From Palsa-892 sp035555855 (GTDB lineage Bacteria; Pseudomonadota; Alphaproteobacteria; Rhizobiales; Xanthobacteraceae), in NCBI GenBank assembly GCA_035555855.1, contig DATMGD010000071.1, forward strand, positions 243,661 through 307,660: a DNA stretch of 64,000 bases, written 5' to 3'. Positions 1 to 8,930 of this stretch are shown one piece after another. The number at the start of each line of letters is the position of its first letter. Position 1 is the stretch's first letter. The notes beneath the pieces were generated by a model. It saw nothing but the letters and a program-made list of their open reading frames with translations, searched no databases and was not told where the DNA came from. Made by a program: the position numbers and the translations under genes.

Positions 1-155
1 CCGAGTGTCGTGCCGAGCGTCGGCGCATGCACCCGGTCATAAAACGTCTTGAGCCGCAACAGACCGCACGTTCCGATCAGCGTGATTGCAGCGCCGGAAA
101 CCAGCAGCACCGACGCAAGAATTTCCGCCCAGAATGGAATTTCTCCGCTGCTCAT
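1..155 (-). CDS. mrpG: Na+/H+ antiporter subunit G (MrpG/MnhG), 3'-truncated by the window edge
   Basis: Only the first 51 codons are present; the gene runs off the left edge on the minus strand. The translation starts MSSGEIPFWAEILAS and goes on with a hydrophobic helix and the segment GLLRLKTFYDRVHAPT, which is typical of the small membrane subunit G of Mrp/Mnh/Pha antiporters. The family is about 100-130 residues with three membrane helices, so half or less is seen. The ATG overlaps the stop of the preceding mrpF by 4 nt (ATGA), which implies translational coupling as the last gene of the Mrp operon. Identification rests on the short sequence and on the complete operon upstream. Confidence 0.88.
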   Translation of the reverse strand, partial: MSSGEIPFWAEILASVLLVSGAAITLIGTCGLLRLKTFYDRVHAPTLGTTL

Positions 156-430
156 TCGATCACCTCGCCGCGCAGCAGGAATTTCGCGAGCGCCATCGTG
201 CCGACAAAACCGATCAGCGCGATGATCAGGGCCGCCTCGAAATAAAGCATGCTTCCCGAGCGGATGCCGAACGTCACCAGCAAAAGCATCGCGCTCACAT
301 AGAGACTGTCGAAGCCGATGATCCGGTCCTGGGCTCGCGGCCCCCAGAGAATACGATACGCCGCAGGCACCATCGCGAACCCGAGGAGGATCTGCGCAGC
401 CGTTATCGACAGGATCAGAACCGCGCTCAT
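152..430 (-). CDS. mrpF: Na+/H+ antiporter subunit F (MrpF/MnhF)
   Basis: A 92-residue integral membrane protein starting MSAVLILSITAAQILLGF, with three predicted hydrophobic helices separated by a short charged loop carrying the family-typical GPRAQDRIIGFDSLY stretch. It is the small F subunit of the Mrp (Mnh, Pha) antiporter, which exchanges cytoplasmic Na+ or K+ for external protons. The frame is open another 18 codons upstream, but the ATG at 430 was chosen because it overlaps the mrpE stop by 4 nt, like the other junctions in this operon, and because family members begin at this point. It overlaps mrpG by 4 nt at its 3' end. Confidence 0.92.
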   Translation of the reverse strand: MSAVLILSITAAQILLGFAMVPAAYRILWGPRAQDRIIGFDSLYVSAMLLLVTFGIRSGSMLYFEAALIIALIGFVGTMALAKFLLRGEVIE

Positions 431-915
431 GGAAAGATCTCCAGCAGCCTTCCTTCGTAGCGCCCCTTGATGGTGCGGACCCATTCGGCCCGGTCGACGA
501 GATCGAGCACGTGGATGGTCAGCACTCCGCTCTTATCGTCGAAATTGACCCATAACGTTCCGGGCGTCGAGGTGATGATGCAGGCGAGCATCGCCAGTCC
601 GTAGGCATTGCGAAGCTCGAGCGGGATTTCGACAAAGCCCGAATGGCGATTTCTACGCTGCCTGCCGAGAATGATGCGCGCAACCTCGATATTGGACCGA
701 ACGATGTCGGCAATCACGGCTGCTGCCAAACGGAAGAAGACAAAAACCCGGCGCGGGTGAGTTTTCGGCGGATCGAGTGCGGCGAGCGCCCAACCGCCGG
801 CAAACCCCGCGAGAATGCCCAACAGAATATGGCCCGGCGAAATCGACTGGTTCAGTACGAGCCACAGCGCAAACAGGCCCGTGCTCACAATCGGAAAAGG
901 CAGGAGCCGCTTCAT
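427..915 (-). CDS. mrpE: Na+/H+ antiporter subunit E (MrpE/MnhE)
   Basis: A 162-residue membrane protein beginning MKRLLPFPIVSTGLFALWL. It has N-terminal hydrophobic helices to about residue 75, then the conserved soluble part with LRNAYGLAMLACIITSTPGT and a C-terminal segment VHVLDL-like (here TIHVLDLVDRAEWV). This arrangement matches the MnhE family, a small subunit needed for assembly and activity of the Mrp complex in the cytoplasmic membrane. Length is normal for the family. It overlaps mrpD and mrpF by 4 nt each (ATGA), so it is clearly co-translated with them. Confidence 0.93.
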   Translation of the reverse strand: MKRLLPFPIVSTGLFALWLVLNQSISPGHILLGILAGFAGGWALAALDPPKTHPRRVFVFFRLAAAVIADIVRSNIEVARIILGRQRRNRHSGFVEIPLELRNAYGLAMLACIITSTPGTLWVNFDDKSGVLTIHVLDLVDRAEWVRTIKGRYEGRLLEIFP

Positions 916-2522
916 GTTCCACCCGCTGGCTTGCGCGCGGAAGAAAATTCGAGAACGCCGCGCATATAATCATGCGGCGCGTGCAGCGACTGCGCGGTCG
1001 CCTGCATGAAGCGCATGACAGGCCCCGCCTGAACAGTCTGCAAAACGCAAAGCAACAGCAGAACCGCGACCGGCGCCATTTCGATTAAACGCACGCGCGG
1101 CGCCTCTCGCTCGGATACCCAGAAGACACGGATGCCGGCGCGCGTCATGGCGATCAGCGCGGCAAGCCCCGACAGGATCAGAATAACGAGGAACACCCAC
1201 GCCTGCGTCGGCACGGCAGCGCCCGGCTGCAACGCCGCGCTCAGCATCGCAAACTTAGCGATAAACCCCGAAAGCGGCGGCAGGCCCGCGATCACCACGG
1301 CGCAGCCGATAAAAGAGAGACCGAGCAGAGCGATCGTGGCCGGAATGGCGATACCGGTTTCTTCCGCGCCGTCCTCCTCGCCTTCTTCGCCGTACAGCTC
1401 GCGCGTGACCGCAAGGACGTCGGCGCCAGGCTCGCGGCCACGTTCAATAAGTTCGATCAAAAGAAAGAACGCACCGAGCCCGAGCGTCGAACTGATCAGA
1501 TAGAAAAGCGCCCCGCCCGTCACGCCGGTCTGCGCCAGGCCGACGGCGGCGAGCACCGTGCCGGAAGACACCAGCACCGAGAAGGCCGCAAGCCGCGACA
1601 TATCCTGCGAAGCCAGCGTGCCGATCGTGCCGAAAACGATGGTCGCCATACCACCGGCGAGTAACAGCTCCCCGCCGAACTGAGCCGACGCGCCTGCGCC
1701 GTCGCCGAACAACAGAAGCCACAGCCGCAGCACGACATAGACGCCCACCTTGGTCAGGATGGCGAAAATCGATCCGACCGGCGCCGGCACGGCGGCATAG
1801 GTGCCGGGCAGCCAGAAACAGAGCGGCCACATCCCCGCTTTGACCAGAAACGCAATGCCAAGAATACCGGCGCCCGCTTCCAGCAGCGCACGGTCGCTCG
1901 CAGGAATGGCCGCGATGCGCGACGCGAGATCGGCCATATTGAGGGTTCCGGCGATGCCGTAGATCAGGCTGACGCCGATCAGAAACAAAAGCGAAGCGAC
2001 GAGATTGACGGCGATATATTGCATGCCCGTCATAACGCGCACCGATCCCGAGCCGTAGAGCACAAGACCGTAGGACGCTGCGAGCAGCACCTCGAAGAAT
2101 ACGAAGAGGTTGAACAGATCGCCGGTGAGGAAAGCGCCGTTCAGCCCCATCAGCAGAAACTGGAACAGCGGATGAAAGTTGACCCCGGCCCGATGCCAGC
2201 GCGCCAGCGAGAAAACAGCGGCCGCCGCGGCAAGCACGCTCGTCAAGAGCAGCATCATCGCGGACAGACGATCGAGCACAAGCACGATGGCAAACGGCAC
2301 CGGCCAGTCGCCAAGACGATACACATTCGAGATGCCGCCCGGCACGGCGTCGGCATCGCGCAAGAGCATGATTGAAATCGCAATCAGCGCGAGGCTCACC
2401 GCAATATTGAGTATGGCGTTGATATTCCGGCGGCGCTCGCCGCCCAGTGCCAGCATCACCGCTCCGGCAAACAGCGGGAGCACGATCGGCGCGATGACCA
2501 GATGGTTTTCGGCCCAGCTCAT
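912..2522 (-). CDS. mrpD: Na+/H+ antiporter subunit D (MrpD/MnhD)
   Basis: A 536-residue polytopic membrane protein of the proton-translocating NADH-quinone oxidoreductase (NuoN/ND2-like) antiporter family. Clear family segments are GLNGAFLTGDLFNLFVFFEVLL near residues 105-130, VKAGMWPLCFWLPGTYAAVPAP near 225-250, and GLPPLSGFIAKFAMLSAAL in the C-terminal third. These contain the membrane Glu and Lys positions that carry protons in Mrp and complex I subunits. An acidic insertion (GEEGEEDGAEE, near residue 380) sits in a loop. It is one of the two large ion-translocating subunits, with MrpA, and overlaps mrpC and mrpE by 4 nt. Confidence 0.95.
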   Translation of the reverse strand: MSWAENHLVIAPIVLPLFAGAVMLALGGERRRNINAILNIAVSLALIAISIMLLRDADAVPGGISNVYRLGDWPVPFAIVLVLDRLSAMMLLLTSVLAAAAAVFSLARWHRAGVNFHPLFQFLLMGLNGAFLTGDLFNLFVFFEVLLAASYGLVLYGSGSVRVMTGMQYIAVNLVASLLFLIGVSLIYGIAGTLNMADLASRIAAIPASDRALLEAGAGILGIAFLVKAGMWPLCFWLPGTYAAVPAPVGSIFAILTKVGVYVVLRLWLLLFGDGAGASAQFGGELLLAGGMATIVFGTIGTLASQDMSRLAAFSVLVSSGTVLAAVGLAQTGVTGGALFYLISSTLGLGAFFLLIELIERGREPGADVLAVTRELYGEEGEEDGAEETGIAIPATIALLGLSFIGCAVVIAGLPPLSGFIAKFAMLSAALQPGAAVPTQAWVFLVILILSGLAALIAMTRAGIRVFWVSEREAPRVRLIEMAPVAVLLLLCVLQTVQAGPVMRFMQATAQSLHAPHDYMRGVLEFSSARKPAGGT

Positions 2523-2863
2523 ACGTCCGGCTCCCGTCCATCGACATGATCGGTGCCGGTCAGGCCGCGTGCCGCGATGATCACGACGAGGAACAAGGCC
2601 GTTGTCGCAAAGCTGATGACGATTGCGGTTAGCACCAGCGCCTGCGGCAACGGGTCGGCAAACTCCGCGGGAACGCCCATCCCTTTCGCCATCAGAACGG
2701 GGGCTGCATCAGTGCGCAGACGTCCCATCGCCAGGATGAAGAGATTGACCGCATAGGCCAGCAGCGACAGGCCGATAATGACCTGAAACGTACGCGGCCG
2801 CAGGGCCAGCCACACGCCTGAACCCGCAAGCACGCCGATGCCGAGCGCGAGAACGATTTCCAT
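2519..2863 (-). CDS. mrpC: Na+/H+ antiporter subunit C (MrpC/MnhC)
   Basis: A 114-residue protein with three hydrophobic helices, homologous to NuoK/MnhC. The stretch MEIVLALGIGVLAGSGVWLALRPRTFQVIIGLSLL (read in parts) and the later ADPLPQALVLTAIVI segment are diagnostic; DPLPQALVLTAIVI is highly conserved in MrpC and NuoK-like subunits. Two starts are possible: GTG at 2866, giving a 4-nt overlap with mrpAB, or ATG at 2863, giving a 1-nt TGATG overlap. The ATG is used because family members begin MEIVLA. It functions in the membrane core of the antiporter next to MrpA and MrpD. Confidence 0.93.
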   Translation of the reverse strand: MEIVLALGIGVLAGSGVWLALRPRTFQVIIGLSLLAYAVNLFILAMGRLRTDAAPVLMAKGMGVPAEFADPLPQALVLTAIVISFATTALFLVVIIAARGLTGTDHVDGREPDV

Positions 2864-5811
2864 CACGCCCCCTCGCTATTTGGCGCACGGCCACGCTGCG
2901 TCCGGTGACCGCGAACCGACTGGTGCGCGAGTGCAATCAGCATGAGCACTGTTGCGCCGACGACCAGCGCAAATACGCCGAGGTCGAATATGAAAGCGCT
3001 CGCGAGCGGTACGGCGCCGATCCACGGAACTTCCGCATAGGAAAAAGACGAAGTAAGGAACGGCATGTCGAACAGCCAGGCTGCTGCACCGACGCCAACC
3101 GCCAGCAGCAGACCCGCGCCCATCCAGCGAATGGGCAATACGCGCAAGTGCGATTCCACCCACTCCGTTCCGTGCGCCATATACTGGAGAATGAACGCGA
3201 CAGCCATTGTGATGCCGGCAACAAAGCCCCCGCCTGGCAGATCATGCCCGCGCAAAAGAAAATAGATCGCCACAACTCCGATCACCGGGAAAAGCATCGA
3301 GACCATCAGCGCGGGAATCGCGAGTGCGCCTTTAACGCCGGAATCCTTCTGCGGCGTCGTATCTTCGTTGCCTTCATTCCGGCTGCGCTGCTGCTCCGGA
3401 ACTTGCGCACTCTCTGCCGCGGGGCGGAAGCGCCGCAACAATCCGTAAACCGTGAGCGCGACGATCCCCAGCACCGTGATCTCGCCGAACGTATCGAAGG
3501 CGCGGAAGTCGACCAGAATGACGTTGACGATGTTGGTGCCGCCGCCTTGCTTGTAGGCGTTCTCGACAAAGAAGCCCGAGATATTCTGCGGCTGCGGGCG
3601 GGTCATCACCGCATAGGAAAGCGCAGCGAGCGACGCCCCCGCAGCGGCTGCGATCATAAGGTCACGGATACGGTGCCAGCGAATGATGCCAAAGCCTGCA
3701 TCAGCTGCGTCAAAATTTTGAATGCGCTTCGGCAGCCAGCGCAGTCCAAGCAGCAAGAGCACGGTCGTCACCGACTCGACGACCAACTGGGTCAGAGAAA
3801 GATCCGGCGCGGAGAGCCACACAAAACTGATGCACGTCACCAGACCCGCAACGCCGACCAGAATAAGCGCCGCCAAACGGTGAAATTTCGCCTGATAGGC
3901 GGCAGCCAGCGCGGAGGCGATGCCAACGGCCCAGACGATGCCGAAGCCGATATCGAATGCGGTTTGCCGCGGGCCGAAGGTCAGCGCTCCTTGCGTATAA
4001 GTCCCATGCAAGTAGAACGGCATGAAACCGGCAATCAGCGCGGCAATAACGAGAAGGCGTAACTGCGGCTGTAGCCGCCGCGTCGCCAATACCGACTCAA
4101 GCCATCGCGCGAAGCGCCAGGAAATCGTCACCAGCAGGCGCTCGAAAATGCGCTGGCCCTTGATATGACGCAGGAGCGGCGGCCCATCCGCGGTCAGCAG
4201 ATACGTGCGCAGAATAGTGTAGAGCCCGATGCCGCCGAGGATCGTCACGATGCTCATCAGAAATTCGGGCGTGAAACCATGCCAGACCGCAAGGCTGTAA
4301 TGCGGAATCGAATCGCCGAGCACGGCGTGGAGCGCGGTTTGCAATAGCGGCCCGATGGTGATCCCGGGAATGATCCCAACCACCAGACACGCCAGCACCA
4401 GCAATTCGGCGGGAAAGCGCATCAGGAAAGGCGGCTCGTGGGGCGTGCGCGGGAACGGCTGCGTTGGCACGCCAAAGAACACATCCCGGATGAAACGCAG
4501 CGAATAGGCGACCGTGAACATGCTGGCGAAAGTGACGATGTAAGGCAGCGCCTGATCGACGAGCGAATTATCGTGCAGTTCGATCGTCTCCGCGAAGAAC
4601 ATCTCCTTCGAGATGAAGCCGTTCAGAAGCGGCACCCCGGCCATCGCGGCGGCAGCAACCATCGCCAGCGTGGTGGTAATCGGCATGAATCGCCGCAAAC
4701 CGTTCAGCCGTCGAATATCCCGCGTACCGGTTTCGTGATCGATGATCCCGGCGGCCATGAACAACGAAGCCTTGAAGGTCGCGTGATTTATAATGTGAAA
4801 GGTCGCGGCGATGATGCCGAGCGGCGTATCGAGACCGATCAGGAGCGTGATCAGGCCGAGATGACTGATCGTCGAATAAGCCAATAGGCCTTTAAGATCT
4901 TGCTGAAACAGCGCGACAAATGCGCCAAGCATGAAAGTGATGAGGCCCGCCGAAGCGACGATCCACAGCCACTCATTAGTGCCGCCCAGTGCCGGCCAGA
5001 GCCGCACCAGCAAAAAGACGCCGGCTTTCACCATTGTCGCCGAATGCAGATAGGCTGAAACCGGTGTCGGCGCCGCCATCGCATGCGGCAGCCAGAAGTG
5101 AAACGGAAACTGCGCGCTTTTGGTCAGCGCACCGAGCACGACAAGAACAAGCGCGGGAACGTAAAGCGGATGTACCCGGATCTTCGTCGCCGCTGCGAAG
5201 ACCTGCTCAAGATCATAGCTGCCTACGATATGGCCGATGACAAGAACGCCGGCGAACAGGCAAAGGCCGCCGGTCGACGTCACGATCAACGCCATGCGAG
5301 CGCCATCTCTGGCCTGAGACGTCTGGTGCCAGTAGCCGATCAGCAAAAATGAAAAGAGACTGGTCAACTCCCAGAAGAAGACGAGCTGGATCAGGTTGCC
5401 CGACAGAACGATGCCCAGCATCGCGCCCATGAAGGCGAGCAGGAACGAGAAAAAACGCGGGACCGGATCGTCAGCCGACATGTAGTAACGCGCATAGAGC
5501 ACCACCAGAAAACCGATGCCGGTGATGAGCGCCGCGAACACCCACGCGAAGCCGTCCATTCTCAGATAGAATTCAAGACCGATGTCCTGAACCCATGCAG
5601 CCTTGAACCGGATGACGCTGCCGCCGGTGACCTGCGGATAGGCCATGACCACCAGCACGAAAGCGGCAAGCGCCACTGCACCCGCGAGATAAGCCTCTGC
5701 GTTGCGGGCATTTGCTCGAAACAGCATCGCCAGAAAACTGCCGGCAAAGGGGATTGCGATCAGCGCAATCAGCAGTGTTTCAGGAGAAACGCCCATCCCT
5801 TGCCCGACCAT
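2863..5811 (-). CDS. mrpA: Na+/H+ antiporter fused subunit A/B (MrpAB / PhaAB type)
   Basis: A 982-residue membrane protein. The first two thirds are NuoL/MrpA-like, with the signature FFWELTSLFSFLLIGYW, then KSAQFPFHFWLPHAMAAPTPVSAYLHSATMVKAG in the antiporter core. This is followed by the MrpA C-terminal domain (LSLTQLVVESVTTVLLLLGLRWLP) and, from about residue 820, an MnhB-like domain with GHDLPGGGFVAGI. An A-B fusion is known in rhizobial PhaAB antiporters, so the architecture is lineage-typical. It is the first gene of the operon, with 178 nt of upstream sequence before the next gene. The ATG at 5811 was used; an in-frame ATG at 5796 is equally possible. Confidence 0.95.
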   Translation of the reverse strand: MVGQGMGVSPETLLIALIAIPFAGSFLAMLFRANARNAEAYLAGAVALAAFVLVVMAYPQVTGGSVIRFKAAWVQDIGLEFYLRMDGFAWVFAALITGIGFLVVLYARYYMSADDPVPRFFSFLLAFMGAMLGIVLSGNLIQLVFFWELTSLFSFLLIGYWHQTSQARDGARMALIVTSTGGLCLFAGVLVIGHIVGSYDLEQVFAAATKIRVHPLYVPALVLVVLGALTKSAQFPFHFWLPHAMAAPTPVSAYLHSATMVKAGVFLLVRLWPALGGTNEWLWIVASAGLITFMLGAFVALFQQDLKGLLAYSTISHLGLITLLIGLDTPLGIIAATFHIINHATFKASLFMAAGIIDHETGTRDIRRLNGLRRFMPITTTLAMVAAAAMAGVPLLNGFISKEMFFAETIELHDNSLVDQALPYIVTFASMFTVAYSLRFIRDVFFGVPTQPFPRTPHEPPFLMRFPAELLVLACLVVGIIPGITIGPLLQTALHAVLGDSIPHYSLAVWHGFTPEFLMSIVTILGGIGLYTILRTYLLTADGPPLLRHIKGQRIFERLLVTISWRFARWLESVLATRRLQPQLRLLVIAALIAGFMPFYLHGTYTQGALTFGPRQTAFDIGFGIVWAVGIASALAAAYQAKFHRLAALILVGVAGLVTCISFVWLSAPDLSLTQLVVESVTTVLLLLGLRWLPKRIQNFDAADAGFGIIRWHRIRDLMIAAAAGASLAALSYAVMTRPQPQNISGFFVENAYKQGGGTNIVNVILVDFRAFDTFGEITVLGIVALTVYGLLRRFRPAAESAQVPEQQRSRNEGNEDTTPQKDSGVKGALAIPALMVSMLFPVIGVVAIYFLLRGHDLPGGGFVAGITMAVAFILQYMAHGTEWVESHLRVLPIRWMGAGLLLAVGVGAAAWLFDMPFLTSSFSYAEVPWIGAVPLASAFIFDLGVFALVVGATVLMLIALAHQSVRGHRTQRGRAPNSEGA

Positions 5812-5989
5812 CCCTTGCCTGAACCGATTGATTCAAGCGTTCCGATTTCACATCTCTCTTATGAAGAATCGGAGCGCATCCGAGCAAGTATTTTCGCGGC
5901 ATCGAGCGGCGATTGCCAGTGGTCCGGGCCCGGCTTCGGAGGCATCCGCACCTCCGGAAAGCACATCCGAATAACGTATCTGTGACCGG

Positions 5990-6511
5990 TTATTTCCGCA
6001 TCAGGGATGCGGCATGCGAACGCAGCATCGGGGCATCATTTAGTGTCCTGCCGTGGACACCCAGATAGAGCGCCAGATTCGCGTCGAGGGCTGCACCACG
6101 GCTTTCGCCGGGCTTAAAATCGGAAGCCGCCTCTCGATATAAAAAAGCCTGCTCCACTTGTTCGCCGAGCAGTTCGGCTTCGAGAATTTTAGAACGAAGC
6201 GCCCTGATTTCCGGGCCCGCAGCATCCATCGCGCCCGAACGCTTGAGATGAGTCCGCGCCGCGCGCAGCGGGGTAATGATCTCGTCATGCCAGCCTTGCA
6301 CGGCGGCGATCGATCGCTTCAGTGCCGCATCCGTCAGGCAATCGCCTTCCGTGCCGCGCCAGGCACAGTAAAGCAGCAAGTTGACGTTCACGCCTGACGA
6401 GTTCTGCAAGAAGAGGCATTCTTCCTGAACACCGGACATGGCGTAGACAGCCAGGGAAAAACGCCAGAACGGATTCTCAAGTTCGAGCGGCCGATCCATA
6501 CCCTTGCTCAT
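5990..6511 (-). CDS. TIGR02444 / DUF2390 family protein of unknown function
   Basis: A 173-residue soluble protein. The N-terminal segment NPFWRFSLAVYAMSGVQEECLFLQ followed by VNVNLLLYCAWRG is the hallmark of the TIGR02444 family, short alphaproteobacterial and gammaproteobacterial proteins with no assigned reaction. No signal peptide or membrane helix is seen. The frame is open to a TTG at 6532, but the ATG at 6511 has a GAGG ribosome site five bases upstream and is preferred. It starts 26 nt after ubiX and is the last gene of the long catabolic gene series. The family also occurs away from catabolic operons, so membership here may be incidental. Confidence 0.75.
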   Translation of the reverse strand: MSKGMDRPLELENPFWRFSLAVYAMSGVQEECLFLQNSSGVNVNLLLYCAWRGTEGDCLTDAALKRSIAAVQGWHDEIITPLRAARTHLKRSGAMDAAGPEIRALRSKILEAELLGEQVEQAFLYREAASDFKPGESRGAALDANLALYLGVHGRTLNDAPMLRSHAASLMRK

Positions 6512-6537
6512 ATCCTCGCTCGATTCCGGCAAGCGAG

Positions 6538-7146
6538 CTATTTCTCTGTTTTCGTCTCGGCCTTCGGCCGCGACCGCTCGCCCGTCCAGCGCGATACCAA
6601 TCCTGCGTCAATATCGAAAAGATCGAGAACCCGGCCGACGGTGTGATCGACCATTTCTGCAAGCGAGGCCGGGCGCGCATAGAAAGCCGGCACCGGCGGA
6701 AAAACAATCGCCCCCGCTTCCGTGACAGCCGCCATCGAGCGAATGTGGCCGAGGTGCAGAGGCGTCTCGCGCAACATCAATACGACGCGGCGGCGCTCTT
6801 TCAGCGCGACATCGGCCGCGCGCGAGAGAAGATGCGAAGTGACGCCGGTGGCGATTTCCGACATCGTTTTCACCGAGCAAGGCGCGATGACCATGCCGAC
6901 GGTATGAAAGGAACCGCTCGCGCAAGCCGCGCCAATGTCTTCGTTGGAATGAACGACCGTGGCCAGCCGCTCGACGTCGCTCACCTTGAGGTCGGTTTCC
7001 GTCGCAAGCGTGATCTTGGCAGCCTTCGACATCACGAGATGCGTCTGAATGCCGGAATCCTTCAGCACTTCCAGCAGGCGAACGCCGTATACGGCGCCGG
7101 AAGCGCCGCTCATTCCCACGATCAACCGCTTCGCTTTGGCCGACAT
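6538..7146 (-). CDS. ubiX: UbiX-family flavin prenyltransferase
   Basis: A 202-residue flavoprotein homologue. Residues 8-20 (IVGMSGASGAVYG) form the FMN phosphate-binding loop, and the later APCSVKTMSEIATG and RRVVLMLRETPLHLGHIRSM segments are the conserved dimethylallyl-phosphate and flavin sites of UbiX/Pad1. UbiX enzymes attach a prenyl group to FMN, producing prenyl-FMN for UbiD-type decarboxylases. A UbiD homologue lies 6.3 kb upstream in the same gene series, so this copy probably supplies its cofactor, although a role in ubiquinone synthesis cannot be excluded. Length is normal; the C-terminal 20 residues are a charged extension. Confidence 0.93.
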   Translation of the reverse strand: MSAKAKRLIVGMSGASGAVYGVRLLEVLKDSGIQTHLVMSKAAKITLATETDLKVSDVERLATVVHSNEDIGAACASGSFHTVGMVIAPCSVKTMSEIATGVTSHLLSRAADVALKERRRVVLMLRETPLHLGHIRSMAAVTEAGAIVFPPVPAFYARPASLAEMVDHTVGRVLDLFDIDAGLVSRWTGERSRPKAETKTEK

Positions 7147-7243
7147 CTTTACCGATCCATCTCGCGTTTCAAGCCACTCACACCAAAACCTTCAAGGCCG
7201 TCAAGCAGCGCGGCCGGCAGGCATTTTCACGCCCGTTCGGCGC

Positions 7244-8917
7244 TCACAATGCCCGATCCGGGGTGAGCTGGTTGCGGTTTACCCGCAACTCAATGATCGC
7301 CGGTTTGTTGGCTTTGACCGCGCGCTCATAAGCGGCGGGGAAATCCTCATGACGCTCGATCGCTTCGCCATGCGCACCATAGGATTGCGCAAGCAATGCG
7401 AAGTCGGCGTTGAACAGCATCGTTCCGCTCGGCCGCCCCGGAAAGTGAATTTCCTGATGCATGCGGATCGAACCATACATGCCGTTGTTCACGACGATCA
7501 CCACGATTGGCAGATTCTGATGAACCGCGGTCGCGAATTCCTGGGAAGCCATCGTGAAGCAGCCATCCCCTGCAAGACAGACGACATCCCGGCCGGGATG
7601 GCGCAGCTTCGCGGCAATCGCCGCAGGCAGCCCATAGCCCATCACGCCCGATTTCGGCGCGATCTGCGTGCCGAGTTTCCGGTAGCGATAGAAGCGGTGC
7701 AGCCAGATCGAATAATTGCCGGCGCCGTTGGTGATGATCGCATCGTCCGGCAGGCGCTCTGCGAGAAAACGGATGACCTGCGAATAATCGAAGCCCGAAA
7801 CCTTCGGCGGATTGTTCTGGTAATTGACGTAAGCCGCCCTGCACTCTTCGCGCCACGACGCCCAGGCTTTGGCATCGAGCGGCTCCAGCTTCGCCAGCGC
7901 CTCGACGAAATGCGAAGACTTCGACTGGATGGCGAGCTTCGGCGTGTAAACGCGGCCCAGCTCCTCCGCGCCGGGGAAAACGTGGATCAGCGTTTGCTTC
8001 GGCGTCGGAACATCGAGCAGCGTGTAGCTTTTCGTCGTGACGTCGCCGAGACGATCGCCGATCACCAGCAGAAGGTCGGCATTCTTGACGCGCTCGCGCA
8101 GCGCAGGGCTGCCGCCGAGGCTGAGGTCGCCGATATAGTGATCGCTGCGATTGTCGAGAATGTCCTGCGAGCGGAATCCGGCGACGACGGGAATATCGTT
8201 CTTGGTAACGAACTCCTTGAAACGTGCCACCGCGTTCGCCGTCCAGCCGAGGTTGCCGACAATCGCCAGCGGGCGCTTCGCTGCCTGTAATAAAGAGCGA
8301 ACCTCTTGCATCTGCGCCGGCATCGGCGCGGTTTCCGCCGCAATCACCGGCGCTCCATCACGCACCGCGCTCATTTCGCTCAAGACGTCTTCGGGAATAG
8401 AGAGAACGACCGGCCCCGGACGACCCTGCATCGCAATGTGAAATGCGCGGCTCAGATATTCGGGAATGAGGTCGGCGCTTTCGATCTCGCCGACCCATTT
8501 GGTCATGTCGGCGAAAACCCGTGTGTAGTTCACTTCCTGAAAAGCCTCGCGGCCGCGATGCGCCCGCGGCACTTGCCCGATGATCAGGATCATCGGTGTC
8601 GAATCCTGCCAGGCGGTGTGCAGGCCGATCGAGGCGTGCATGGCGCCCGGCCCGCGGCTCACGATGCAGATACCGGGGCGGCCGGTCATCTTGCCGTCGG
8701 CTTCCGCCATGTGCGACGCCGTCGCTTCGTGGCGGCAGACGACGAACTGGATCGGGTTGTTGTCGCCATAGAGCGCGTCGAAAATCGGCAGCGCGCTTTC
8801 GCCCGGCACACCGAAAATCCGGTCGATGCCGTTGAGCCGCAAGCCTGAGACTAAAATACTGCCGCCGCTGCGAGCCGAGCCTTCTGTAGCGCGCGAGGCC
8901 GATGCCATTTCGTTCAT
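7244..8917 (-). CDS. Thiamine-diphosphate-dependent enzyme (acetolactate synthase / benzoylformate decarboxylase-like)
   Basis: A 557-residue member of the decarboxylase branch of ThDP enzymes. The N-terminal PYR domain shows FGVPGESALPIFDAL and the cofactor-activating Glu in CRHEATASHMAEADG. The C-terminal PP domain carries the ThDP motif beginning LAGDGCFTMASQEFATA and ending in VNNGMYGSI. Such enzymes decarboxylate 2-oxo acids or ligate aldehydes; the exact substrate cannot be read from sequence. The gene lies 13 nt after an aldehyde dehydrogenase, which suggests that an aldehyde made here is oxidised by that neighbour. Large-subunit acetolactate synthase is less likely because no small regulatory subunit gene is adjacent. 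Confidence 0.85.
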   Translation of the reverse strand: MNEMASASRATEGSARSGGSILVSGLRLNGIDRIFGVPGESALPIFDALYGDNNPIQFVVCRHEATASHMAEADGKMTGRPGICIVSRGPGAMHASIGLHTAWQDSTPMILIIGQVPRAHRGREAFQEVNYTRVFADMTKWVGEIESADLIPEYLSRAFHIAMQGRPGPVVLSIPEDVLSEMSAVRDGAPVIAAETAPMPAQMQEVRSLLQAAKRPLAIVGNLGWTANAVARFKEFVTKNDIPVVAGFRSQDILDNRSDHYIGDLSLGGSPALRERVKNADLLLVIGDRLGDVTTKSYTLLDVPTPKQTLIHVFPGAEELGRVYTPKLAIQSKSSHFVEALAKLEPLDAKAWASWREECRAAYVNYQNNPPKVSGFDYSQVIRFLAERLPDDAIITNGAGNYSIWLHRFYRYRKLGTQIAPKSGVMGYGLPAAIAAKLRHPGRDVVCLAGDGCFTMASQEFATAVHQNLPIVVIVVNNGMYGSIRMHQEIHFPGRPSGTMLFNADFALLAQSYGAHGEAIERHEDFPAAYERAVKANKPAIIELRVNRNQLTPDRAL

Positions 8918-8930
8918 CCCGTTCCCGTGT

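Noticed and set aside
2905..4062. A 385-codon plus-strand frame inside the fused antiporter gene
   Set aside because: It lies opposite mrpA, has no family resemblance and is rich in His/Arg/Gln as expected for the antisense of a GC-rich gene.
5841..5873. Inverted repeat TCCGATT ... AATCGGA between the Mrp operon and the TIGR02444 gene
   Set aside because: The loop is 19 nt, there is no T run and no related copy elsewhere, so it supports neither a terminator nor a repeat family.
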